Shown here piece after piece: positions 24,493 to 33,541 of a stretch of DNA of 45,829 nucleotides. A model generated the notes under the pieces. The model searched no databases, was not told the DNA's origin, and was given only the letters and a program-made list of their open reading frames with translations. The stretch's first letter is position 1. Every line of letters starts with the position of its first letter. A program made the translations under genes and the position numbers. Source of the stretch: Oscillospiraceae bacterium (GTDB lineage Bacteria; Bacillota; Clostridia; Oscillospirales; Acutalibacteraceae); contig SVPA01000011.1 of assembly GCA_015066085.1 (NCBI GenBank), positions 1-45,829 of the forward strand, written 5' to 3'.

Positions 24493-26724
24493 ATGGAACA
24501 TAATAATTGGAATGGATTTATCGGTGGAGTTTGGCAAAACGAAATAAATGTCAGAAACTTTATCAAAGAAAACTATACCGAATATTGCGGCGACGCTTCT
24601 TTTCTTTCGGACGCTACCGACCGCACGAAAGAACTTATGAAAAAACTAAATAATCTTTTTGCGCTTGAGCGTGAATACGGCGGTGTGCTCGATATTGACA
24701 CCGTAACCGTTTCTTCGCTTACAAGTTACGCTCCCGGTTATATTGATAAAGAAAAAGAACTTATTGTCGGAATGCAGACTAACCGTCCTCTCAAAAGGGG
24801 AGTAAATCCCTTTGGCGGAATAAGAATGGCAAGAACCGCTTGCGAAGCCTACGGCTATAAACTCTCCGACAAGGTTGAAGAGGAGTTCCAATTCCGCACT
24901 ACCCATAATGACGGTGTTTTCCGTGCCTATACCGACGAAATGCGTAAAGCCCGTAAATGCCATGTTATTACAGGCCTTCCCGACGGATATGGCAGAGGCC
25001 GTATAATCGGCGACTACCGCCGTGTTGCCCTTTATGGTGTAGACCGCCTTATTGTCGAGAAAAAAGCCGATAAAGATAAAATCGGTTTAGATAATATGAA
25101 CACCGAACAGGTTCGCCTTAGCGAAGAACTTTTCCAACAAATAACCTTTTTAGGTTATATGAAGGAAATGGCTTTAATGTACGGCTATGACATAAGCCAG
25201 CCCGCAAAAAATGCAAGAGAAGCAATTCAGTGGACCTATTTTGCCTATCTTGCTTCAATTAAGGAGCAAAACGGTGCCGCAATGTCGCTCGGCAGAGTTT
25301 CTACTTTCTTTGATATTTATATTGAGCGTGATATTAAAGCAGGTCTTTTAACCGAAGAAACGGCTCAGGAACTTATTGACGATTTTGTTATGAAACTTCG
25401 TATTGCCCGTCATCTTCGCACCCCCGAATATAACGAACTTTTCGGTGGCGACCCGATGTGGATAACCGAGGTTGTCGGCGGAATGGGCGAAGACGGAAGA
25501 ACCCTTGTTACAAAAAGCAGTTTCAGAATGCTCAACACCCTTTATACGCTTGGCTCTTCTCCCGAACCTAACCTTACTGTCCTTTGGTCAACAAGTCTTC
25601 CCGAGGGCTTTAAGAAATTCTGTGCTAAAGTTTCGGTTGATACCGACTCTATTCAGTACGAAAACGATGACCTTATGCGTCCCCTTTACGGCGACGATTA
25701 TGCTATCGCTTGCTGCGTTTCGGCAATGAAAGTTGGCAAACAGATGCAATTTTTCGGTGCCCGCTGTAATCTTGCAAAACTCTTGCTTATTGCTCTAAAC
25801 GGCGGATATGATACCGACAGTAAAATTGCTATCGGCCCTCAAATGCCCGTAATGGATGCCGAAAAACTTGATTTTGACGCCGTATCCGAGCGCTTCGATA
25901 TATATCTTAAGTGGCTTTGCAATCTTTATGTAAACACAATGAATGTAATCCACTATATGCACGATAAATATGCCTATGAAAAGACCCAAATGGCTCTCCA
26001 CGATACCGATGTTCATCGGTTTATGGCTTTCGGCGTTGCGGGAATGTCGGTTATTACCGACTCGCTCAGCGCTATTAAATATGCTGCCGTTTGCCCCGTA
26101 AAAGACGAAAACGGTTATATAGTTGACTTTAATACAACAGGCAACTTCCCAAAATTCGGCAACGATGACGACAGGGTAGACTTTATCGCTCGTGATATGG
26201 CCCATAAGGTAATCTGTGAACTGCGTAAAACCCCCACCTACCGAAACGCAGAGCATACCCTTTCGGTTTTAACCATCACTTCAAATGTCGCCTACGGCAA
26301 AAATACGGGCGCTACCCCCGACGGACGCCCTGCTAAAGCCCCCTTTGCCCCGGGCGCTAACCCAATGCACAACCGAGAAGAAAACGGCGCACTCGCTTCG
26401 CTTAACTCGGTTGCAAAAATCAGTTTTGATGACTGCCGTGACGGAATTTCCAACACCTTCTCAATAACCCCCGAGGCTCTCGGCAAAACAAGTGAAGAAA
26501 GGGTTAACAACTTAACCGCTATTCTCGACGGCTATTTTGCAAACAAGGCGCATCATATAAATGTCAATGTTTTAAACCGAGAAACGCTTATTAAAGCATA
26601 CGAAGACCCAACCCTTTACCCCAACCTTACAATTCGCGTTTCGGGTTATGCCGTTAACTTCCATAAACTTTCAAAAGAACAGCAAAAAGAGGTTATCAGC
26701 CGTACCTTCCACGAGGCAATGTAA
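24493..26724 (+). CDS. pflB: pyruvate formate-lyase (glycyl radical enzyme)
   Basis: Enzyme of 743 residues that converts pyruvate and CoA to acetyl-CoA and formate. The adjacent catalytic cysteines are C407-C408 in [19 protein letters not shown], and the radical site is G718 in RVSGYAVNF near the C-terminus, so this is true PFL rather than another glycyl radical lyase. The start is ATG at 24493 with CAGGAGG 5 nt upstream. The same frame stays open upstream through the riboswitch, but a start there would be inside the terminator. The activase gene follows after 1 nt. Confidence 0.97.
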   Translation: MEHNNWNGFIGGVWQNEINVRNFIKENYTEYCGDASFLSDATDRTKELMKKLNNLFALEREYGGVLDIDTVTVSSLTSYAPGYIDKEKELIVGMQTNRPLKRGVNPFGGIRMARTACEAYGYKLSDKVEEEFQFRTTHNDGVFRAYTDEMRKARKCHVITGLPDGYGRGRIIGDYRRVALYGVDRLIVEKKADKDKIGLDNMNTEQVRLSEELFQQITFLGYMKEMALMYGYDISQPAKNAREAIQWTYFAYLASIKEQNGAAMSLGRVSTFFDIYIERDIKAGLLTEETAQELIDDFVMKLRIARHLRTPEYNELFGGDPMWITEVVGGMGEDGRTLVTKSSFRMLNTLYTLGSSPEPNLTVLWSTSLPEGFKKFCAKVSVDTDSIQYENDDLMRPLYGDDYAIACCVSAMKVGKQMQFFGARCNLAKLLLIALNGGYDTDSKIAIGPQMPVMDAEKLDFDAVSERFDIYLKWLCNLYVNTMNVIHYMHDKYAYEKTQMALHDTDVHRFMAFGVAGMSVITDSLSAIKYAAVCPVKDENGYIVDFNTTGNFPKFGNDDDRVDFIARDMAHKVICELRKTPTYRNAEHTLSVLTITSNVAYGKNTGATPDGRPAKAPFAPGANPMHNREENGALASLNSVAKISFDDCRDGISNTFSITPEALGKTSEERVNNLTAILDGYFANKAHHINVNVLNRETLIKAYEDPTLYPNLTIRVSGYAVNFHKLSKEQQKEVISRTFHEAM

Positions 26725-26725
26725 T

Positions 26726-27439
26726 ATGTCAGTTAAAGGATATGTAAGTTCAATTCAGTCAATGGGAACTCTCGACGGTCCCGGCGTCCGTTTTGTAGCC
26801 TTTTTGCAAGGCTGTAATCTTCGTTGCGGTTGTTGCCATAACCCTGAAACCTGGGAAATCGGCAAAGCCGAGCAGTATTCGGCAGAAGAAATAGCATCAA
26901 AGGCAGAACGCTTTAAAAACTATTTCGGTAAAGACGGCGGAATTACCCTTTCGGGAGGAGAACCTCTGCTTCAAGCCGAGTTTTGTGCCGAAATTTTTGC
27001 CGAGTGTAAAAAGAGGGGGATAAATACCTGTCTTGATACTTCGGGTAGTATAATAAATGATAATGTCAAGACACTTTTATCCCTTACCGACAGGATTCTT
27101 TTGGATATTAAATACCCAACAAACGAGCAGTATCTTCAGTTTGTCGGTTGTTCAATAGAAAAACCTCTGGAATTCTTACATTATGTAAACCAACAACAAA
27201 TCCCCGTGACACTCCGTCAGGTAATAATTCCCGAACTCAATGCAAACGACCAAAACATACAGTTTTTAAAAGAAATAACAAAAAAACATTCTTGCATTGA
27301 TAAGGTTGAACTTTTGCCCTTTAAAAAAATTTGTAAGTCGAAGTATGATAATTTAGGAATGTCTTTTGCCTTTGAAAACTATACTTCTCCTACCGAAGAA
27401 TGTATGAAAACGCTTGAAAGTAAACTTAAAAATAAATAA
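26726..27439 (+). CDS. pflA: pyruvate formate-lyase activating enzyme
   Basis: Radical SAM protein of 237 residues that installs the glycyl radical on PFL. The cluster motif is C30, C34, C37 in CNLRCGCCHNPE. Also visible are DGPGVRFVAFLQGC, the SAM-binding TLSGGEPLLQ and LLDIKYP. The ATG lies 1 nt after the pflB stop, with translation probably coupled; a longer in-frame reading into pflB has no ribosome site and the protein then loses the normal family start. It is the last gene under the ZTP switch. Confidence 0.96.
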   Translation: MSVKGYVSSIQSMGTLDGPGVRFVAFLQGCNLRCGCCHNPETWEIGKAEQYSAEEIASKAERFKNYFGKDGGITLSGGEPLLQAEFCAEIFAECKKRGINTCLDTSGSIINDNVKTLLSLTDRILLDIKYPTNEQYLQFVGCSIEKPLEFLHYVNQQQIPVTLRQVIIPELNANDQNIQFLKEITKKHSCIDKVELLPFKKICKSKYDNLGMSFAFENYTSPTEECMKTLESKLKNK

Positions 27440-27442
27440 AAC

Positions 27443-27472
27443 TTGACAAGCCTGCATTCTTCATAGTATAAT
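27443..27472 (+). promoter_or_regulatory. promoter of rpsU
   Basis: TTGACA (-35, 27443-27448), 18 nt, TATAAT (-10, 27467-27472): both hexamers are consensus. Only about 40 nt of leader precede the rpsU start. Confidence 0.88.
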
Positions 27473-27520
27473 ACGATTTGTAGGTTTATCCTCTGCAAAA
27501 CTGCAAAGGGAGGGAATAAG

Positions 27521-27697
27521 ATGAGTCAGGTTCGACTGAAAGAGAACGAATCGCTTGATAACGCGCTTAGACGTTTTAAGAGACAGACGGCAAAAGACGG
27601 AGTTATTCAGGAAGTCCGTAAAAGAGAGCATTATGAGAAGCCCTCTGTAAAGCGCAAGAAGAAGTCTGAAGCGGCACGCAAACGCAAGTTCCGCTAA
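27521..27697 (+). CDS. rpsU: 30S ribosomal protein S21
   Basis: A 58-residue, strongly basic protein read directly from the sequence. It begins [19 protein letters not shown] and ends with the Lys/Arg-rich RKRKFR tail, as in S21. S21 sits on the 30S platform near the anti-Shine-Dalgarno end of 16S rRNA. GGGAGGG lies 6 nt before the ATG. It has its own promoter and terminator. A weak hairpin (27490-27513) could mask the ribosome site. Confidence 0.97.
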   Translation: MSQVRLKENESLDNALRRFKRQTAKDGVIQEVRKREHYEKPSVKRKKKSEAARKRKFR

Positions 27698-27718
27698 AGC
27701 GATATTACTCAAAAGCTG

Positions 27719-27746
27719 AAGCGGTTGCGTGTTGCAACCGCTTTTT
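27719..27746 (+). terminator. intrinsic terminator after rpsU
   Basis: A 10-bp stem AAGCGGTTGC (27719-27728) pairs with 27734-27743, with a 5-nt loop and a T-run. It lies just before the yqeG ribosome site, so partial read-through may feed the next genes. Confidence 0.9.
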
Positions 27747-27761
27747 CTATTTGGAGGAAAA

Positions 27762-28253
27762 ATGTTTAAGCCCAATTTTATAGTTAGCGAGATTACAGAT
27801 GTTTCTGTAGATTTTTTAAAATCAAATAATATTGAGGCTCTTTTGCTTGACGTCGACAACACTCTCTCGGTAGCCCACGGAGTTAAAACGCTTCGTGAAG
27901 GTGTGCCCGAGTGGCTATATCAAATGAGCGAAAGCGGAATAAAAATGCTTGTGCTTTCAAATGCAAGTAAAAAAAGGGCAAAAGCCTTTGCCGACACAAT
28001 TTCGCTTGACTGTGTAGGTCTTGCTTTAAAGCCTCTTCCTTTTGGATATATAAAAGCGATAAAAAAATTTGGCATAAAACGAAAGAAAATCGCAATGATA
28101 GGCGACCAACTTTTTACCGATATGCTGGGTGCTAAAATGTCGGGAATCAAAACCTTTTGGGTTACCGATATAACCCCTGAACCTAATTTTATTTTTAAAA
28201 TAAAACGAAAATTCGAGAGAATACTTTTAAAGAGGTGGAAGAATGAGCGCTAA
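27762..28253 (+). CDS. yqeG: YqeG family HAD phosphatase
   Basis: Protein of 163 residues of the YqeG HAD-IIIA family. It shows the nucleophile motif LLLDVDNTL (D30), motif II VLSNAS and motif IV MIGDQLFTD. Family members are phosphatases linked to phosphatidylglycerophosphate dephosphorylation or grouped with aroE/yqeH in Bacillus; the substrate here is not proven. The start is ATG at 27762 with TTGGAGG 5 nt upstream, chosen over an in-frame start inside the rpsU terminator. It overlaps the next gene by 11 nt. Confidence 0.92.
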   Translation: MFKPNFIVSEITDVSVDFLKSNNIEALLLDVDNTLSVAHGVKTLREGVPEWLYQMSESGIKMLVLSNASKKRAKAFADTISLDCVGLALKPLPFGYIKAIKKFGIKRKKIAMIGDQLFTDMLGAKMSGIKTFWVTDITPEPNFIFKIKRKFERILLKRWKNER

Positions 28254-29115
28254 ATTCGGCCCTGCGGGCAATAGTGAAAGTTTTACCGCTATGGGTTATA
28301 AATCCAGCCTTGATGTGCCCGAATATATTGAAAAAATGGGACTTGACGCCTTTGAGTATCAGTGCGGCCGAGGCGTAAATATCGGCGCTGAAAAAGCCGA
28401 AAAGTTGGGTGCTCTTGCAAAAGAAAAAAATATCGCCCTTTCTCTTCACGCCCCGTATTATATCTCAATGTCGTCGGTCGAAGAGGAAAAACGAATAAAG
28501 TCGGTCGACTATATTCTTCAAAGTGCTAATGCCGTAAACTCAATGGGCGGAAACAGAATAGTTGTCCATACCGGCTCTTGCGGAAAAATTTCTCGTGAAC
28601 AAGCGTTAAGTCTGGCGATAGATACTATGAAAATGGCTCTCTCTGCTCTCGACAGTCAGGGGCTCGGCCACATTCATATCTGCCCTGAAACAATGGGAAA
28701 GGTTAACCAACTCGGTACACTAAGCGAGGTCTTAACCCTTTGCGAACTTGACGAAAGACTAATACCTTGTATAGATTTCGGTCACCTTAACGCCCGAGAC
28801 CAAGGGTCACTCAAGCGTTTTGAAGATTTTGAAAGTATTTTCAGCCAAATTGAAAACCGTCTTGGAACGGACAGACTTAAAATTTTCCATTCTCATTTTT
28901 CTAAAATTGAATATTCTGCGGGCGGTGAAGTAAGGCACCTTACCTTTGCCGATAATGTTTTCGGTCCCTCTTTTGAACCCGTCGCAGAACTCATTTATAA
29001 AAAGAATTGTTCACCAACCATAATCTGCGAATCAGCCGGAACTCAAGCGGAAGACGCTAAGCAGATGAAAGACTATTATTGGAGGCTTCAAAATGAAAAA
29101 AATACTGATAATTAA
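28243..29115 (+). CDS. TIM-barrel protein of the endonuclease IV / AP endonuclease 2 family
   Basis: Protein of 290 residues with the endonuclease IV-like TIM barrel. Metal-binding motifs appear as LSLHAPYYI (His), RIVVHTGS (His), CPETMGK (Glu), CIDFGHLNA (Asp and His), FHSHFS (His) and ICESAG (Glu). This fits Nfo-type AP endonucleases or related sugar isomerases; deoxyribonuclease IV is the likelier reading. GAGGTGG gives the ribosome site inside yqeG. It overlaps aroQ by 23 nt. Confidence 0.85.
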   Translation: MSAKFGPAGNSESFTAMGYKSSLDVPEYIEKMGLDAFEYQCGRGVNIGAEKAEKLGALAKEKNIALSLHAPYYISMSSVEEEKRIKSVDYILQSANAVNSMGGNRIVVHTGSCGKISREQALSLAIDTMKMALSALDSQGLGHIHICPETMGKVNQLGTLSEVLTLCELDERLIPCIDFGHLNARDQGSLKRFEDFESIFSQIENRLGTDRLKIFHSHFSKIEYSAGGEVRHLTFADNVFGPSFEPVAELIYKKNCSPTIICESAGTQAEDAKQMKDYYWRLQNEKNTDN

Positions 29116-29524
29116 CGGTCCGAATCTTGATATGGTAGGAATTCGCGAACCGGGTGTCTACGGAAGTCAGACCCTTTCTTCAATAAACTGCGAAATCAAA
29201 TCCTATACCGAAAGTGTTGGTATAGATTGCGATTTTTATCAGTCCAACTGTGAGGGCGCTATAATCGACAAAATTCATTCCGTTTTAAACGATTATGACG
29301 GTTGTATCCTTAATGCAGGAGCCTATACTCATTACAGTTATGCAATCCGTGATGCAATCTCTTCGGTTAACAAACCCTTTATTGAGGTGCATATGTCAAA
29401 TGTTCACTCTCGTGAAGAGTTTCGTCACGTTTCGGTAATATCTGCCGTTTGCAAAGGCGTTATTTCGGGCTTTGGCAAAAACAGTTATATTCTTGCCGTA
29501 AAAGCCCTTGAGGAAATTATTTAA
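29093..29524 (+). CDS. aroQ: 3-dehydroquinate dehydratase, type II
   Basis: Shikimate-pathway enzyme of 143 residues. Type II signatures are INGPNL (N11), REPGVYG with the catalytic-loop tyrosine Y23, GAYTHYSYAIRDA, and EVHMSNVHSREEFRH with the active-site H100. Two usually conserved spots differ: QSNHEG is QSNCEG and NPGAYTH is NAGAYTH; neither is the catalytic residue. TTGGAGG lies about 8 nt before the ATG. Overlap with the upstream gene and a shared A with the next (TAATG) point to one transcript. Confidence 0.96.
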   Translation: MKKILIINGPNLDMVGIREPGVYGSQTLSSINCEIKSYTESVGIDCDFYQSNCEGAIIDKIHSVLNDYDGCILNAGAYTHYSYAIRDAISSVNKPFIEVHMSNVHSREEFRHVSVISAVCKGVISGFGKNSYILAVKALEEII

Positions 29525-30576
29525 TGGTAAATTCAGTTCGTTATGTAACCGATACAACTGCGGTGCTTATTCATACTCTCGAAAACCGCAGGTATCTTAC
29601 GGGCTTTGGGTCTTCTTTCGGCTATTTGCTTATGACAAAAAACGGCAATAAACTTTTTGTTGACAGCCGTTATTTCGAAGCGGCAAGTAAAAAAGCGGTA
29701 AACACTCAAACGGTTTTGTGTGTCAATTTTCTTGCCCAACTTGAAGAGGAACTTCAAAAACAGCAGGTTAAAAAACTGCTTTTAGAAGACGAAATCTCTT
29801 TTTCGCTATATAGTCTTTTTAAAAAGAGCCTTAGCGCAAAGGTGGCCCCGTCTGCCCCTCTTTCAAAGCGTCTTTTAAATCTTCGCTCGGTAAAACGAAA
29901 AGAAGAGGTTGAAAGTATTGTCTGCGCCCAAAGAATTGCCGAAAAAGCCTTTGAAGAGGTTTTGGGGTTTATAAAAGTAGGAATTACTGAAAAAGAAATT
30001 GCCGCTTTTATTGACTACAAAATGGCTGTTTTGGGCTCGGAAAAACCGGCTTTTGAAACTATAGCCGTATCGGGTGCTAATACCTCTATGCCACACGGGG
30101 TCCCAACCGATAAAAAAGTTGAAATCGGCGATTTTGTAACTATGGATTTCGGCGCTACCGTAAACGGTTATAAAAGCGATATGACCAGAACCGTTGCGGT
30201 AGGTTTTGCAAGTGACGAAATGAAAAAAGTTTACGAAACGGTTTTAAAGGCTCAAGAAAATGTAATAAAAACAGTCAAAGCGGGTCTGATTTGCAAAGAT
30301 GCAGACGCCGCCGCAAGAGATATAATTACCGCCGCCGGTTTTGGAAATAATTTTGGTCACGGTACCGGTCACGGTGTCGGACTTGCAATACACGAAAAGC
30401 CCACGCTCTCACCCCTTGCGAAGAACGAAAAACTCCGCGAGGGACAGATTGTAACCGACGAACCCGGAATCTATATCCCCGAAAAATTCGGTGTCCGAAT
30501 AGAAGATATGCTTTATGTCAGAAAGAACGGCTGTAAAAACTTGACAAAAGCGCCTAAACAACTTATAATTCTATAA
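29524..30576 (+). CDS. Xaa-Pro aminopeptidase-like M24 peptidase
   Basis: Protein of 350 residues with an N-terminal creatinase-like domain (1-125) and a pita-bread M24 catalytic domain. All five metal ligands are visible: D208, D219 (MDFGATVNGYKSD), H283 (GHGTGHGVG), E313 (DEPGIY) and E327 (RIEDM). Such enzymes cleave X-Pro dipeptides or N-terminal X-Pro bonds. The ATG shares a base with the aroQ stop. It lies 56 nt before efp, as in many Firmicutes. Confidence 0.94.
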   Translation: MVNSVRYVTDTTAVLIHTLENRRYLTGFGSSFGYLLMTKNGNKLFVDSRYFEAASKKAVNTQTVLCVNFLAQLEEELQKQQVKKLLLEDEISFSLYSLFKKSLSAKVAPSAPLSKRLLNLRSVKRKEEVESIVCAQRIAEKAFEEVLGFIKVGITEKEIAAFIDYKMAVLGSEKPAFETIAVSGANTSMPHGVPTDKKVEIGDFVTMDFGATVNGYKSDMTRTVAVGFASDEMKKVYETVLKAQENVIKTVKAGLICKDADAAARDIITAAGFGNNFGHGTGHGVGLAIHEKPTLSPLAKNEKLREGQIVTDEPGIYIPEKFGVRIEDMLYVRKNGCKNLTKAPKQLIIL

Positions 30577-30632
30577 AGAGGTTTATTTTTTAAACTTATT
30601 TGTTAAAAAGTTCTTTTTGGAGGAAAATAAAT

Positions 30633-31190
30633 ATGGTAACTGCAGGAGATTTCAGAAACGGCGTAACTTTTGAAATGGACGGAAACGTCTATCAGATTAT
30701 TGAGTTTCAGCACGTAAAACCCGGAAAAGGCGCTGCGTTTGTTCGCGCTAAAATCCGTAATGTCATTGCCGGTTCTGTTGTAGAACGCACTTTCAACCCT
30801 AACGATAAATTCCCGACTGCTTTCGTTGAAAGAAAAGATATGGAGTTTTCTTATGAAGACGGCGGTCTTTACTACTTTATGGACCCTGAATCTTATGAAA
30901 TGGTTCCCGTTAACAAAGACGACCTTGGCGAAGCCTTTAAGTTCGTTAAGGAGAATATGACCTGTAAAATTCTTTCTTACAAGGGTAAGGTTTTCGGCGT
31001 AGAGCCTCCTACCTTTGTTGAACTCGTTGTTACCCAGACCGACCCCGGTTTTGCCGGAAACACCGCAACCAATGCTACAAAACCTGCAACCCTTGAAACA
31101 GGTGCTGAAATCCGCGTGCCTCTTTTCATCAACGAGGGCGACCTTCTCCGTATTGATACCCGTACCGGCGAATATATGGAACGCGCATAA
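30633..31190 (+). CDS. efp: elongation factor P
   Basis: Protein of 185 residues that relieves ribosome stalling at polyproline. The three-barrel layout is clear, with K32 in the loop [10 protein letters not shown] as the conserved tip residue, and the C-terminal [17 protein letters not shown]. The chosen ATG has TTGGAGGAAA upstream; an in-frame start 33 nt earlier is off-pattern. A modifying enzyme for K32 is not in this window. Confidence 0.98.
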   Translation: MVTAGDFRNGVTFEMDGNVYQIIEFQHVKPGKGAAFVRAKIRNVIAGSVVERTFNPNDKFPTAFVERKDMEFSYEDGGLYYFMDPESYEMVPVNKDDLGEAFKFVKENMTCKILSYKGKVFGVEPPTFVELVVTQTDPGFAGNTATNATKPATLETGAEIRVPLFINEGDLLRIDTRTGEYMERA

Positions 31191-31242
31191 CGGCGGGTTA
31201 GTTGCATAAAATAACTATTACTTACTTTTAAGGAGAAAATTT

Positions 31243-31656
31243 ATGACCATTTCCGAAAAAATTTCTTATATCAAAGGTCTTGCTGAGGGACTTAAACTTG
31301 ATGATACAAGCAAAGAAGGAAAAATTCTTCTTTCTATTATCGACCTTCTTGATGATATGGTTGACGAAATCGACGCTATAGATGAGGCTTGTGCTGAAAT
31401 TGGCGAGCAACTCGATGCGGTAGATGAAGATCTTTCTCTGCTTGAAGAAGACTTCTACTATGACGATGATGAAGACTTTGACGATGACGACTACTCTGAC
31501 GAAGATGTTTACGAGGTTGAATGCCCTAACTGTCACGATATAATCTATCTTGACGAGGCTATGCTTGAAGAGGAAGAAATGGTTTGCCCGAATTGCAATA
31601 CTCGTCTTGAGTTTGAATTCGACTGTGACTGCGACTGCGACAAAGACGCAGAATAA
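31243..31656 (+). CDS. acidic zinc-ribbon protein (CD1247 N-terminal domain type)
   Basis: Highly acidic protein of 137 residues. The N-terminal helical part (1-66) with YIKGLAEGLKLD and DLLDDMVDEIDAID resembles the CD1247 N-terminal domain seen in Clostridia next to efp. An Asp-rich linker (67-89) follows, then a zinc ribbon (C94, C97, C115, C118) and a tail of alternating Asp/Cys (C128, C130, C132). The function is unknown. An AAGGAGA ribosome site precedes it and a terminator follows. Confidence 0.85.
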   Translation: MTISEKISYIKGLAEGLKLDDTSKEGKILLSIIDLLDDMVDEIDAIDEACAEIGEQLDAVDEDLSLLEEDFYYDDDEDFDDDDYSDEDVYEVECPNCHDIIYLDEAMLEEEEMVCPNCNTRLEFEFDCDCDCDKDAE

Positions 31657-31664
31657 TTAAAATT

Positions 31665-31698
31665 ATTGCCGCCCTTTTTTAAGGTGCGGCAATTTTTT
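31665..31698 (+). terminator. intrinsic terminator
   Basis: ATTGCCGC (31665-31672) pairs with GCGGCAAT (31686-31693), with an inner CCTT/AAGG extension and one bulged T, followed by six T. It ends the efp-side transcript. Confidence 0.9.
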
Positions 31699-31711
31699 AA
31701 GAGGAAAAACA

Positions 31712-32362
31712 ATGAAAAAAACTATAATTTCTTGCTCACTGCTTTTAATCCCTTTCCTTTTCGGGCTTTTTGTAGCCGTAAATGACGGAATAATCTATCC
31801 CTTTGAAAAAGCGGTTTTTGACCTTCTTAGTAATCTTCGTCCCGCTGCCGACTATTTCTTTATTCCTTTGACCGAACTTGGCGGAACTTTGGGCTTAATT
31901 TCGGTTGTTGCGGTCGTTTTGGTAGTCAGTATATTTACTAAACAATTTTTTACTGTCGGGCTTCCCGCGGGTCTTGTTGCTCTTATCTCAAGAATAGTAA
32001 ATGTTCTGGCTAAAGCCTTGACCGACCGCCCCCGTCCCGATTTTAAAACTTTAGAAGTTTCTGAAACAAGTTTCCCAAGCGGCCACTCGCAGAATAATAT
32101 GGCTTTTTATATTGCCCTTCTAATTTGTCTGCTTTTAGTGGTAACTGCTCCCAAATGGCGTGTAATTTTAAAAGCAGTTCTTATAGCGCTTCCTGTTTTG
32201 ATTGGTATTTCCCGTATTTATCTCGGGGTTCATTACATATCTGATGTTATTGCAGGTTGGTCGATTGGCGCTATTGTAGCAATAGTATTTTGCTTTGTTT
32301 ATTTCAAAATTTATAATAACATAAAGGAAAAACGCAATGCCAAAAACAGAGTTCTCTCTTAA
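31712..32362 (+). CDS. PAP2 family membrane phosphatase
   Basis: Membrane protein of 216 residues with five to six helices. The acid-phosphatase triad of motifs is complete: KALTDRPRP, PSGHS and SRIYLGVHYISD. PAP2 proteins at the membrane dephosphorylate lipid phosphates such as undecaprenyl or phosphatidylglycerol phosphate; the substrate is not determined, though the next genes make isoprenoid precursors. A GAGGAAA ribosome site precedes the ATG. It overlaps ispD by 26 nt. Confidence 0.93.
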   Translation: MKKTIISCSLLLIPFLFGLFVAVNDGIIYPFEKAVFDLLSNLRPAADYFFIPLTELGGTLGLISVVAVVLVVSIFTKQFFTVGLPAGLVALISRIVNVLAKALTDRPRPDFKTLEVSETSFPSGHSQNNMAFYIALLICLLLVVTAPKWRVILKAVLIALPVLIGISRIYLGVHYISDVIAGWSIGAIVAIVFCFVYFKIYNNIKEKRNAKNRVLS

Positions 32363-33071
32363 ATTTCAAACGGTTGAAAATAATAATGCGGGCTATCCTG
32401 CCGTAATCGTTGCCGCAGGAAGTTCGTCCAGAATGTGCGGAACCGACAAACAGTTTTCTCTGCTTGGAGGAATACCCGTTTTAGCCCGAACTCTTCGTGC
32501 CTTTGAAAACTGCGCGAAGATTAGTGAAATAACCGTTGTAACCCGTGAAGAAAAAATTGCTGACATAGAAAAACTGGCAAAAAGTTTCGCAATAAGCAAA
32601 CTAAAGAATGTTGTTGTCGGCGGTTCTTGCCGTGAAGAGTCGGTAAAAAACGGCCTTATTCTTTATAAGGATTCTGCCGAAAAAGTGCTAATTCATGACG
32701 GCGCAAGACCTTTAGTGTCAGATAAAATAATTACTGCTGTTTCAAACGCTCTGACGGATAGCGACAGCGTTACCTGTGCGGTAAAACTTAAAGATACCAT
32801 AAAGCAGATAAATTCGGACAGTATTGCGGTAAACACTCCCGACAGAACAAATCTCGTTGCCGTTCAAACGCCTCAGGGAGTAAATGTCGGTGTGTTTTTA
32901 TCGGTTGCCGAAAATTCTGACCTGTCAAGTTTTACCGACGATACTTCGGTTATGGAGTCTGTTGGAAAACAAACCCTTATAGTCGAAGGAGATTATACTA
33001 ATATTAAAATTACAACCCCCGAAGACCTCGCAGTTGCCGAGGCGTTTATCAGAAAGGAGTGGGAGGCATGA
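32337..33071 (+). CDS. ispD: MEP cytidylyltransferase IspD
   Basis: Enzyme of 244 residues that transfers CMP to 2-C-methyl-erythritol 4-phosphate in the MEP isoprenoid pathway. It has the nucleotide motif [11 protein letters not shown], the KQF segment, [11 protein letters not shown] and VQTPQGV. An N-terminal tail of about 20 residues precedes the usual start; AAAGGAAAAA before the ATG and no better internal site favour this start. It overlaps ispF by 4 nt, so two consecutive branch enzymes are coupled. Confidence 0.95.
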   Translation: MPKTEFSLKFQTVENNNAGYPAVIVAAGSSSRMCGTDKQFSLLGGIPVLARTLRAFENCAKISEITVVTREEKIADIEKLAKSFAISKLKNVVVGGSCREESVKNGLILYKDSAEKVLIHDGARPLVSDKIITAVSNALTDSDSVTCAVKLKDTIKQINSDSIAVNTPDRTNLVAVQTPQGVNVGVFLSVAENSDLSSFTDDTSVMESVGKQTLIVEGDYTNIKITTPEDLAVAEAFIRKEWEA

Positions 33072-33541
33072 GAATAGGCCACGGATATGATGTTCATCGC
33101 TTTTGCGACGACCGCAAACTCTTTTTGGGCGGTATAGAAATTCCTCACACAAAGGGGCTTCTCGGCCATTCTGATGCTGACGTGCTTCTTCACGCTATAT
33201 GTGATGCTCTGCTTGGTGCCGCCGCTTTGGGCGACATAGGAAAGCATTTTCCCGACAGCGATAATTCTTTTAAAAATATTGACAGCAAGATTCTTCTTAA
33301 AAGAACGGCTCAACTGATAGGGGAGAAGGGCTATAAAGTAGGTAATATTGACGCTACCGTTATTGCTCAAAAACCAAAACTTGCTCCCTATATTGAACAG
33401 ATGAGAAACTGCATAGCGGATATTTGCCAAATCCCCGTCGACCTTGTGAATGTGAAAGCGACTACCGAAGAAAAACTCGGATTTACAGGAAGAGAAGAGG
33501 GTATTTCTTCCCACGCCGTTTGCATTCTTTTAAGCAAATAA
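33068..33541 (+). CDS. ispF: MECDP synthase IspF
   Basis: Enzyme of 157 residues that cyclises CDP-ME 2-phosphate in the MEP pathway. Zinc-site motifs are RIGHGYDVH and [28 protein letters not shown] is the family C-terminal signature. ATG at 33068 is chosen because AAAGGAG lies 8 nt before it, and a GTG 9 nt earlier would not be spaced correctly. It is translationally coupled to ispD and to the pseudouridine synthase (TAATG). Confidence 0.96.
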   Translation: MRIGHGYDVHRFCDDRKLFLGGIEIPHTKGLLGHSDADVLLHAICDALLGAAALGDIGKHFPDSDNSFKNIDSKILLKRTAQLIGEKGYKVGNIDATVIAQKPKLAPYIEQMRNCIADICQIPVDLVNVKATTEEKLGFTGREEGISSHAVCILLSK

